Assembly (NCBI RefSeq): GCF_001423245.1
Contig: NZ_LMOH01000028.1
Location: forward strand, 124,001-188,000
Length of the DNA stretch: 64,000 nt
Direction of reading: 5' to 3'
Origin: Aureimonas sp. Leaf324
GTDB taxonomy: Bacteria; Pseudomonadota; Alphaproteobacteria; Rhizobiales; Rhizobiaceae
Within the stretch, counting starts at the first letter, position 1. The number at the start of each line of letters is the position of its first letter. A model generated the notes under the pieces. That model made no database searches. It saw only the letters and a program-made list of their open reading frames with translations, and was not told the origin of the DNA. Shown one piece after another: positions 19,553 to 26,590 of the stretch. The translations under genes were made by a program, and so were the position numbers.

Positions 19553-21544
19553 TCACGGCCGCTGCGGTGGGATGGCGGGTGCCGTGGCCGGGTCGGGCGC
19601 GCCCGCGGCCGCCTGGTCCTCCGGCGTGTTCACGGCGACCTCGCCCTTCACCCACCACGAGAAGGGATCGATGCCGGCATAGGCCGGGCGCGTCGCGGGC
19701 ATGCCGAACTTGTCCCACCACGCCAGCCAGATCGACGGGTTGTGGTACTGTGGCACGACGTAGAAGTTCCAGAGCAGCACCCGGTCGAGCGCATGGGTCG
19801 CGGCGACGAGGCTGTCGCGATCGGGCGCGTAGATGATCTTCTCGATGATCGCGTCGACCGCCGGATTGCGGATGCCGGCCGCGTTGCGGCTGCCCGGCTG
19901 GTTCGCGGCCGCGCTCGACCAGAAGTCGCGCTGCTCGTTGCCGGGCGACAGCGACTGCGCCATCACGTCGGTGACGATGTCGTACTCGAAATTGTTGGTC
20001 AGCGCCTGATACTGCGAGGCGTCGACGATGCGCGTCGAGGTCTCGATGCCGAGCCGCTTCAGCTGGTTGGCGAAGGGATCGATGACGCGGCTCGACGACG
20101 GATCAAAGGCGAGGAACTCGATTCGGAACGGCTCGCCTTTGGCGTTCACCAGCTGCGAGCCCTGCCGCTTCCAGCCGGCCTGCGTCAGGAGCTCGAACGC
20201 CTGGCGAAGATACGTTCGCTCGGCGGCCGGGTCCGAATAGTCCGGCAGGGTGAAGGGCGTCGTGAAGACCTCCGGCGGGACCTCGCCGCGCAATGGCTCG
20301 AGGATCTTCAGCTCCGCCTCGCTCGGCAGCCCCGACGAGGCGAGTTCGGTCCCCTGGAAGTAGCTCGTGGTGCGCTTGTACTGGCCGTAGAACAGCGACC
20401 GGTTCATCTCCTCGAAATTGTAGGCGAGGGTCAGAGCTTGGCGCGTGCGCGGGTCAGCGAACTTGTCGCGCCGCGTGTTCATCACGAAACCCTGCATCGG
20501 CTCGCCGGTCTCGGACGGAAAGGCCTCCTTCTTCACCCGGCCGTCGCGAAAGGCGGGAAAGTCGTAGCCCTGCGCCCAGCGACCGGCGCTGTTCTCGGAG
20601 CGGTAGTCGGCAAAGCCCCCGCGTTTGAAGGCTTCCCAGCCCGCGCTCTGGTCGCGGAAATAGGTGTAGCGGATCTCATCGTAGTTATAGCGCCCGACGC
20701 GCGGGCCCTTCGAAGCGGCCCAGTAGTCCGGCACCCGCTCCCAGGTGATGGTCGAGCCCGGCTGGTAGGCCTTCACGCGATAGGGGCCGGAGCCGACGGG
20801 GATCTCCAGCGTCGGATTGTCGATGTCGCGCTTGGCGCCCTGCGCGTCCGTGCCCTCCCAGAAGTGCTTCGGCAGCACCACGAGATCGCCCATGATGTTG
20901 GGGAGTTCGCGGTTTCCCGTCTGGTTGAAGCGGAACGTCACCTCGCGCTCGCCGGTGACTTCGGCGCCGGTCACGTTGTGATAGTAGTTAGCATAGAGCG
21001 GCGACAGGCGCGTCACGGTCTGGAAGGTCCAGACGACGTCCTCGGCGGTGATCGGCTGGCCGTCGTGGAACCGGGCCGCCGGGTCGAGGCGGAAGGTCAC
21101 GGACGAGAAGTCGGCGGGATAGCGCATCGCCTCGGCGATCAGCCCGTGGCTGACGCCCGGCTCGTCCAAAGCCTGATCCATCAGCGTGTCGTAGGCGATG
21201 CCGCCGCCGAACGCGGCAAAGCCCGCGGCCGGCGTCCCGCGCACGGGCAACGGATTGAAGCTGTCGAACGTGCCCGCCGCCTGGAGGTTGAGGCGGCCGC
21301 CCTTCGGCGCATCGGGGTTCACAAAATCATAATGCCGGAAGTCGTTGCCGTATTTCGACGGCCGGATCAGCGACGACCATGTGCGCCATTCCCCCGCTTC
21401 CATCCCGGCCGGCGCCGCCGCGCCGGCCGGAGCGGCTGGGGCGGCTTGGTCCTGCGCCGCTGCGAACGGGATGCCGACGGCGAGGAGAGCGGTCAGGGTC
21501 AGGGCGGACAGGGCGCGCGAGACTGGCGGCAAATCGATCTCCAT
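19553..21544 (-). CDS. YejA-type extracellular solute-binding protein (family 5), Sec-exported
   Basis: 663 aa from ATG 21544. A GTG 27 bases upstream is possible, but the signal peptide (VSRALSALTLTALLAVGIPFAAAQ) fits ATG 21544 better. A short Ala/Pro stretch follows, then the family-5 fold (DAPKGGRLNLQAAGTFDSF, LDPAARFHDGQPITAEDVVW, WERVPDYWA). It is the first gene of the yej operon, 10 bases before the second binding protein. The two differ in export route (Sec here, Tat in the next gene), and probably in ligand. Confidence 0.91.
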   Translation of the reverse strand: MEIDLPPVSRALSALTLTALLAVGIPFAAAQDQAAPAAPAGAAAPAGMEAGEWRTWSSLIRPSKYGNDFRHYDFVNPDAPKGGRLNLQAAGTFDSFNPLPVRGTPAAGFAAFGGGIAYDTLMDQALDEPGVSHGLIAEAMRYPADFSSVTFRLDPAARFHDGQPITAEDVVWTFQTVTRLSPLYANYYHNVTGAEVTGEREVTFRFNQTGNRELPNIMGDLVVLPKHFWEGTDAQGAKRDIDNPTLEIPVGSGPYRVKAYQPGSTITWERVPDYWAASKGPRVGRYNYDEIRYTYFRDQSAGWEAFKRGGFADYRSENSAGRWAQGYDFPAFRDGRVKKEAFPSETGEPMQGFVMNTRRDKFADPRTRQALTLAYNFEEMNRSLFYGQYKRTTSYFQGTELASSGLPSEAELKILEPLRGEVPPEVFTTPFTLPDYSDPAAERTYLRQAFELLTQAGWKRQGSQLVNAKGEPFRIEFLAFDPSSSRVIDPFANQLKRLGIETSTRIVDASQYQALTNNFEYDIVTDVMAQSLSPGNEQRDFWSSAAANQPGSRNAAGIRNPAVDAIIEKIIYAPDRDSLVAATHALDRVLLWNFYVVPQYHNPSIWLAWWDKFGMPATRPAYAGIDPFSWWVKGEVAVNTPEDQAAAGAPDPATAPAIPPQRP

Positions 21545-21695
21545 CTGGCAGGGCCGGCGCGGCGCGCGCACCGGATGCCCGGACCCCGCCCGAGCTTTGT
21601 GGCCTTCCTCGGGCGAAAGGCGGTGGTGACGAAAGTGTAAGCTTCGCCTTGTCTCTGTCCAGAGATGCGGCCGCGTTCGCGGGGGCCGGAACGAC

Positions 21696-21723
21696 GAAAG
21701 CCGGACCTTGCGGCCCGGCTTTC
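21696..21723. terminator. Hairpin between cytochrome c and the yej operon
   Basis: GAAAGCCGG (21696-21704) pairs with CCGGCTTTC (21715-21723), loop 10 bases. It lies just downstream of the cytochrome c stop (minus strand) and upstream of the first yej gene. The T-run is limited to the stem, so it is a probable but not strong terminator. Confidence 0.5.
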
Positions 21724-21749
21724 ACGAAGGGTTGCGGTCCCGGACGGCC

Positions 21750-22760
21750 TTACTGGGCCGGCGCCGGCGCAGGAGCGGCGTTGTCGGCCGGGGCGGGCGC
21801 GGCCGGGGCAGGGGCCGCAGGAGTCGGGGATGCCGGCGCTGCGGGGGCCGGTTCAGCCGGTGCAGCCGCGGGCGCGGCCGGTGCCGTGGCGGGAGGCGTC
21901 GAAGGCGCCGGGTTCTCCTGCGGGGCCTGCGTGCCGGGCTGCGAAGGCGCGGCCTGGCCGGACTCGGTCGGCGGCACAGGCGCGCCGGCGGGGCGGTTCT
22001 CGGCGTTGGTGCCGGTGGCCGGGACCGTGCCGGACGCCGGCGCGGTCGGCGCGCCGCCGGTGGTCTGGTCGGTGGTGCCGGCGCCCTGGGGCTGCGTCAC
22101 CGCGTCGTTCGGCAGGGCGTTGGCGTTGGTCGTGGCGTTCGGCGCGGTCTCGGCCGGAGCCGCAGCTCCTTCCGCGGGCGCTTCGCCGCCGGCCGGCGCG
22201 CCGGCGTCCGGCGCGGGCGGGGCCGGCGGGTTGTCCGACAGCGTGCCGAGATAGGCGAGGAGGTCGGCGCGCTCCTGGTCCTTCGGGATGCCGGCGAAGC
22301 CCATCGCCGTGCCCTTGATGTACTGCTTCGGGCCATGCAGGAAATGGTTCAGGTGATCCCAGTCCCAGACCACGCTCTTGCCCTGCGAGAACTCGGTCAT
22401 CGCGGCCGAGTAGCTGAACCCCTCGTGCGAGGCGATCGGGCGGTTCACGACATCCCACAGGTCGGGGCCGACCTTGTTGGGTCCGCCCTTCTCGCCGGAA
22501 TGGCAGGCCTGGCAGCGCTTGAAGATCGCCGCGCCCGCCTCGGCATTGGCGGTCTGCATCAGCTGGCCGACCGGCGTCACCTCGTTGGCGGCGGGCGCGG
22601 CGCCCCCGCCGGCGGGGGCATCGGGCACGGCGATCGCGAAGCCGGGCTGCTCGGGCGCCTCGGCATGGAAGATGCCTTCGGCCAGAAGGCTGCCGCCGAA
22701 CAGAACGAACACGGTGCCAAGGAGGGCACCGAAGATCTTGTTGGCCTCAAACGAATTCAT
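21750..22760 (-). CDS. Membrane-anchored cytochrome c with long Ala/Pro-rich C-terminal tail
   Basis: 336 aa from ATG 22760, preceded by GAGGGAG. An uncleaved N-terminal membrane anchor ([20 protein letters not shown]) is followed by a class I cytochrome c domain with the heme site CQACH and the axial Met region [26 protein letters not shown]. This is the CycM-type protein of Hyphomicrobiales, which carries electrons to terminal oxidases. From about residue 170 the protein becomes a tail of about 165 residues made almost only of Ala, Pro, Gly, Thr and Glu. That tail is much longer than the roughly 175-200 aa usual for the family. Divergent from kdsB-pheA. Confidence 0.9.
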   Translation of the reverse strand: MNSFEANKIFGALLGTVFVLFGGSLLAEGIFHAEAPEQPGFAIAVPDAPAGGGAAPAANEVTPVGQLMQTANAEAGAAIFKRCQACHSGEKGGPNKVGPDLWDVVNRPIASHEGFSYSAAMTEFSQGKSVVWDWDHLNHFLHGPKQYIKGTAMGFAGIPKDQERADLLAYLGTLSDNPPAPPAPDAGAPAGGEAPAEGAAAPAETAPNATTNANALPNDAVTQPQGAGTTDQTTGGAPTAPASGTVPATGTNAENRPAGAPVPPTESGQAAPSQPGTQAPQENPAPSTPPATAPAAPAAAPAEPAPAAPASPTPAAPAPAAPAPADNAAPAPAPAQ

Positions 22761-22972
22761 GATAAAGGGCGGCTCCCTCTGCAGCCGGCGCAAGGGGCCG
22801 ACGACACGCGCTTTCGATCGTCCACGGGCACAAAGCGCGATCCGCCGGTTCCCGGCGGCCTGGCTCGGGCCCGTCAATTGGAAGCGTTCTGACATTCCGA
22901 TCGGAATCGATCAAGCGCCCTCCTGTCACAGCTTCGCCTAAATTTCCTGCGGCCGCACCAGAGTCCCGACCC

Positions 22973-24571
22973 ATGTCCACCCTGATCCTGATCCCGTCCC
23001 GGCTGGCCTCGACCCGGCTTCCCATGAAGCCGCTGGCCGACATCGGCGGACGTCCGATGATCGTGCGCGTGGCCGAGCGGGCCCGCGATGCCGGTATCGG
23101 CCGCGTCGTGGTGGCGTGCGACGACGCGGCGATTCGCGATGCGGTCACGGCTGCGGGTTTCGAGGCGGTGATGACGGGCTCGCACCACCAGTCCGGCTCC
23201 GACCGCATCTTCGAGGCGCTGGAGATCATCGATCCCGCAGGCGAGATCGACACGATCATCAACCTCCAGGGCGACCTGCCGACGATCGAGCCGGAAACGA
23301 TCCGGGCCGTGCTGCGGCCCTTCGCCGATCCCGCCTGCGAGATCGCGACCGTTGCCGTCGAGATCGAGAACCCCGCCGACCGGGCCGACCCGAGCGTCGT
23401 CAAGCTGATCGGCACGCCGGTCGCCGAGAATCGGCTGAACGCGCTCTACTTCACGCGCGCGACCGCGCCGACGGGCGACGGGCCGCTCTATCACCATGTC
23501 GGCATCTACGCCTATCGCCGCACGGCGCTCGCCCGCTTCGTGGCGCTGCCGCCGTCGCCGCTGGAGACGCGCGAGAAGCTGGAGCAACTGCGCGCGCTGG
23601 AGGCCGGCATGCGCATCGACGCCGAGATCGTCGACGCCGCACCGCTCGGCGTCGACATGCCCCACCAACTGGAGGAGGCGCGCCGCTTCTACGAGCCGGC
23701 GACGCGATCGAACCGCATCTCGTTCCAGGGCGAGCCCGGCGCCAACTCCGACACTGCCTGCCGGACGATGTATCCCGATCTCGAGCCGCTGCCGTGCCCG
23801 ACCTTCGAGGATGCGCTCGCGGCCGTCACGCGCGGCGAGGCGGATCTCGCGATGATCCCGATCGAGAACACGATCGCCGGCCGCGTCGCCGACATCCACC
23901 ATCTCCTGCCGGTGTCGGGCCTTCAGATCGTCGGCGAGTTCTTCCTTCCGATCCGCTTCCAGCTGATGGCCAAGCCCGGCACGGGCCTTGCCGACATCCG
24001 CGAGGTGCACAGCCACATCCACGCGCTCGGCCAGTGCCGCGGGATCCTCCGGCGCAACGGCTGGAAGCCGGTCATCTCGGGCGATACGGCGGGCGCGGCG
24101 CGCATCATCTCGCAGATGGCGGAGCGCTCCGTCGCGGCGCTGGCGCCCCGGCTGGCCGCCGAGCTCTACGGCCTCGACATCCTCGCCGAGAACGTCGAGG
24201 ACGCCGAGCACAACACGACGCGTTTCGTGGTCCTGTCGCGGCCGGGCCGCGGCGAGGACCTCTGGGCGCCGCGGTCCGGCGAGATGGTCGTCACCACCTT
24301 CGTCTTCGAGGTGCGCAACCTGCCGGCTGCGCTCTACAAGGCGCTCGGCGGCTTCGCCACCAACGGCATCAACATGACGAAGCTCGAAAGCTACCAGCTG
24401 GAAGGCAAGTTCGTGGCGACGCAGTTCTTCGCCGATATCGAGGGGCACCCGAACGACCCCGGCGTCGCGCGGGCGCTCGACGAATTGCGCTTCTTCTCCA
24501 AGCGCGTCTCGATCATGGGCGTCTATCCCGCCTCGCCCGACCGACCGACGCACCCCGGCGCCGCGGAATAG
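22973..24571 (+). CDS. KdsB-PheA fusion: CMP-KDO synthetase plus prephenate dehydratase
   Basis: 532 aa in one uninterrupted frame. Residues 1 to about 243 are KdsB (CMP-3-deoxy-manno-octulosonate synthetase; [49 protein letters not shown]), which activates KDO for lipid A. Residues about 246-532 are PheA ([17 protein letters not shown], catalytic TRF at 416-418, ACT domain about 437-516 with LESYQLEG), which makes phenylpyruvate. In relatives these are neighbouring separate genes of about 250 and 285 aa. Here no stop, and no convincing start for the second half, lies between them. GGAGGAGG at 23671-23678 could be a relic SD, but the only nearby in-frame ATG (23657) precedes it. Domain identities are very certain; the fusion could also reflect a sequencing frameshift. 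Confidence 0.92.
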   Translation: MSTLILIPSRLASTRLPMKPLADIGGRPMIVRVAERARDAGIGRVVVACDDAAIRDAVTAAGFEAVMTGSHHQSGSDRIFEALEIIDPAGEIDTIINLQGDLPTIEPETIRAVLRPFADPACEIATVAVEIENPADRADPSVVKLIGTPVAENRLNALYFTRATAPTGDGPLYHHVGIYAYRRTALARFVALPPSPLETREKLEQLRALEAGMRIDAEIVDAAPLGVDMPHQLEEARRFYEPATRSNRISFQGEPGANSDTACRTMYPDLEPLPCPTFEDALAAVTRGEADLAMIPIENTIAGRVADIHHLLPVSGLQIVGEFFLPIRFQLMAKPGTGLADIREVHSHIHALGQCRGILRRNGWKPVISGDTAGAARIISQMAERSVAALAPRLAAELYGLDILAENVEDAEHNTTRFVVLSRPGRGEDLWAPRSGEMVVTTFVFEVRNLPAALYKALGGFATNGINMTKLESYQLEGKFVATQFFADIEGHPNDPGVARALDELRFFSKRVSIMGVYPASPDRPTHPGAAE

Positions 24572-24583
24572 AGCGCCAACGAG

Positions 24584-24612
24584 AAAGGCCCCGCCGGAGC
24601 GGGGCCTTTTTC
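24584..24612 (+). terminator. Rho-independent terminator after kdsB-pheA
   Basis: AAAGGCCCCGC (24584-24594) pairs with GCGGGGCCTTT, with a CGGA-type loop, followed by a T-run reaching 24611. A strong terminator 12 bases after the stop. Being nearly symmetric, it may also stop the convergent DUF1127 transcript. Confidence 0.9.
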
Positions 24613-24634
24613 GTATTCGGTGCGGTGTCTCGGT

Positions 24635-24781
24635 TCAGCGACCGATGCGAACCATGCGCTCGATGTCGCCGCGCATCACGCCGATGTCGCTCAGCATGCG
24701 GTCGTCCATGCTGTTGAGTTCGATGACGGTGCGGCGGTGCGAGCGGAAGGACTGAAAGCGCTTGGCGATGGAGTTGAGCAT
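24635..24781 (-). CDS. DUF1127 small protein
   Basis: 48 aa, starting MLNSIAKRFQSFRSHRR and ending ...IERMVRIGR. It carries the DUF1127 core (ELNSMDDRMLSDIGVMRGD). GAGG lies 5 bases before the ATG. Such Arg-rich mini-proteins are common in alphaproteobacteria; some relatives bind RNA or affect phosphate and carbon metabolism, but this one's role is unknown. It is a single gene downstream of nudC on the same strand. Confidence 0.88.
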   Translation of the reverse strand: MLNSIAKRFQSFRSHRRTVIELNSMDDRMLSDIGVMRGDIERMVRIGR

Positions 24782-24924
24782 GGGAGCCTCGGAGATCAAT
24801 AGAATTCGTTGAACCCGATATACGCCTTGGGCCTGCTTAAAAGGAGAGCAGGTTTAGCACGCCTGTTGTGCAGCGCGTGCATAACTCAGCCAATTTGTGG
24901 TTCATCAAATCTTAATGCCTTTGA
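24782..24924 (-). promoter_or_regulatory. AT-richer leader upstream of DUF1127
   Basis: 143 bases between nudC and the DUF1127 gene, notably richer in A/T than its surroundings. It holds two small inverted repeats: CCTGCT/AGCAGG (24832-24852) and GCACGC/GCGTGC (24857-24880). It probably contains the DUF1127 promoter, and possibly the nudC terminator. No exact -35/-10 pair can be assigned. Confidence 0.4.
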
Positions 24925-25845
24925 TCAGGGCAGCTCTCTGCCGCTTGCGAAGGCAGCCAGGAGATGATGGGCGATCGTAAAGCGAGCCGGCGCGACGAGG
25001 CCGTCGGGATGCCGGTGCTCCAGCATCGCCTGGACCTCGGTGCGATCGAACCAGCGGCAGGCCTCGAGTTCGGTGGCATCGAAGGTGATGGGAGACTGCG
25101 GAGCCTTCGCCATGCAGCCGATCATCAGCGATCCGGGGAACGGCCAGGGCTGCGAGGAGTGGTAGCGCACCGCCTCAACCACGAGCCCCGCCTCCTCCAG
25201 CGTCTCGCGGCGCACGGCATCTTCCAGCGTCTCGCCGGCCTCGACGAAACCGGCGAGGCACGACCACATGCCCGGCGCGAAATGCGGCTGGCGGCCGAGA
25301 ACGCAGCGCCCCTCGCCGTCGTGCACGAGCATGATCGAGACCGGGTCGGTCCGCGGGAAGACGACGTGGCCGCACGCCGTGCAGCGGCGCCGGAAGCCGG
25401 CGGCCTCGGAGACGGTCGGCGCACCGCAGCGACCGCAGAAGCGGGCCGAGTCATGCCAGTTCAGGAGATGCGCACCCTGCGCGAGGTCGCCCTCGACCTC
25501 GGGCGACAGAAGCTCGCGCATTCCGAGCGTTCGCAGATCCCACAGGGCGGTCCCCTCCGGCAGGTCGGATCCGTCGATGCCGGCCACCAGTCTCGGCGCG
25601 CCGGCTTCTTCATGGCCGAGCAGGATCTCGATCGGCGACGATCCGAGAAGCGCCTGCGCCTCGGCCACGCTGAAGCCGGGATCGGGCGCCTCGCCGCCGC
25701 CGCAGAGCCACTGGCCCCGCGCTGCCAGATAGACGCGCGCCTGCGGGTGGCCGAGCGCCTGCCCGAGCGACGTGTCGGTGCGCAGTTCGCCGTCACGGCG
25801 CAGCGCGTTGGCGGCATAGCCGAGACGAATGGGAGCGTCGGACAT
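24925..25845 (-). CDS. nudC: NudC, NAD(+)/NADH pyrophosphatase
   Basis: 306 aa from ATG 25845. The N-terminal domain (about 1-130) precedes a CxxC...CxxC zinc site (CGRCGAPTV, CTACG), the Nudix box (GFVEAGETLEDAVRRETLEE), and directly after it the NudC signature SQPWPFPGSLM. It hydrolyses NADH and can remove NAD caps from RNA in characterised homologues. The start overlaps the HIT gene stop (TAATG), so the pair is co-translated. Confidence 0.95.
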   Translation of the reverse strand: MSDAPIRLGYAANALRRDGELRTDTSLGQALGHPQARVYLAARGQWLCGGGEAPDPGFSVAEAQALLGSSPIEILLGHEEAGAPRLVAGIDGSDLPEGTALWDLRTLGMRELLSPEVEGDLAQGAHLLNWHDSARFCGRCGAPTVSEAAGFRRRCTACGHVVFPRTDPVSIMLVHDGEGRCVLGRQPHFAPGMWSCLAGFVEAGETLEDAVRRETLEEAGLVVEAVRYHSSQPWPFPGSLMIGCMAKAPQSPITFDATELEACRWFDRTEVQAMLEHRHPDGLVAPARFTIAHHLLAAFASGRELP

Positions 25846-26264
25846 TAGCGGAGGCCTTCCTGGACGGAGCGGATCAGCGCCTCGTCGGCGCCGGAGCCAT
25901 AGGGGAGGGCGCTCTCGAAGCCCCAGACCGGCTTCGGCCAGTTGGGATCGCCAGACGAGCGCGCGACGACATGCAGATGGAACTGGCGCACCACGTTGCC
26001 GAGGGCGCCGATGTTGATTTTCTCCGGGCGCGTCGCGGTATCGAGCGCCCTTGCCACCGCGTTCGCCTCGTCGAGAAGCTGACGGCGGTCGGCGTCCTCG
26101 AGATCGAAGAGCTCGACGAGCCCTGCGCGCCGCGGCACGAGGATCAGCCAGGGCCAGCGGGCGTCGCGCATCAGGAGGAGCCGGCAGAGCGCGAGATCGC
26201 AGACCGGTGTCGTGTCGGCCTCCAGGCGGGAATCGAGCACGAAGGCGGATGGGTCGGCTTGCAT
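25845..26264 (-). CDS. HIT-family (histidine triad) hydrolase
   Basis: 139 aa. The triad region reads QFHLHVVARSSGDPNW, so the last His of the classical HxHxH is replaced by Val-Ala, as seen in many alphaproteobacterial HIT proteins. PWLILVPRR and RQLLDEANAVARAL match the family core. HIT enzymes hydrolyse nucleotide phosphoramidates or dinucleotides. Coupling to nudC suggests a shared role in clearing nucleotide by-products (inference). Confidence 0.9.
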   Translation of the reverse strand: MQADPSAFVLDSRLEADTTPVCDLALCRLLLMRDARWPWLILVPRRAGLVELFDLEDADRRQLLDEANAVARALDTATRPEKINIGALGNVVRQFHLHVVARSSGDPNWPKPVWGFESALPYGSGADEALIRSVQEGLR

Positions 26265-26290
26265 TTCGATGCGTTCTCCACGATATGGAC

Positions 26291-26392
26291 GGTGGGAGGT
26301 TGGTGGTGGACGAGCCGCTCGCCAATCGGGTCAGGTCCGGAAGGAAGCAGCCCCAACGAATCCGGCACGGGTCATCGTGCCAGCCTCCCACC
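26291..26392 (+). ncRNA. ffs: Signal recognition particle 4.5S RNA
   Basis: The apical domain contains GGGTCAGGTCCGGAAGGAAG followed by CAGCCC, the universal SRP helix-8 signature with the GGAA tetraloop. The ends GGTGGGAGG (26291-26299) and CCTCCCACC (26384-26392) pair to close a long hairpin of about 100 nt, the expected size for a bacterial small SRP RNA. It sits upstream of dnaX as in many Hyphomicrobiales. It binds Ffh for co-translational targeting of membrane proteins. The exact transcript ends are estimated from the helix. Confidence 0.95.
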
Positions 26393-26590
26393 CTTCCGTC
26401 CCGCACCCGATGGTCTCATGCGATTCGCCTGTCATAGGCGATGAACCGTTCGGCTGCGAGGTGCCGAGCGCCGCTTCGGCACGCTGCGACATCGCCCCTC
26501 CAGGCTACCGCGCCGATTGCATTCAGCGAAAAGCCGCGTAGGGTCGCGCCGGCGCGCCCGGTGGCCCGGATCGCCGCGCCCCGCATTCGA

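Noticed and set aside
23657-24571. Separate translation start of PheA at ATG 23657
   Set aside because: The ATG lies inside the KdsB C-terminus, and the only strong SD is downstream of it, so it cannot serve it. The single fused frame is the simpler reading.
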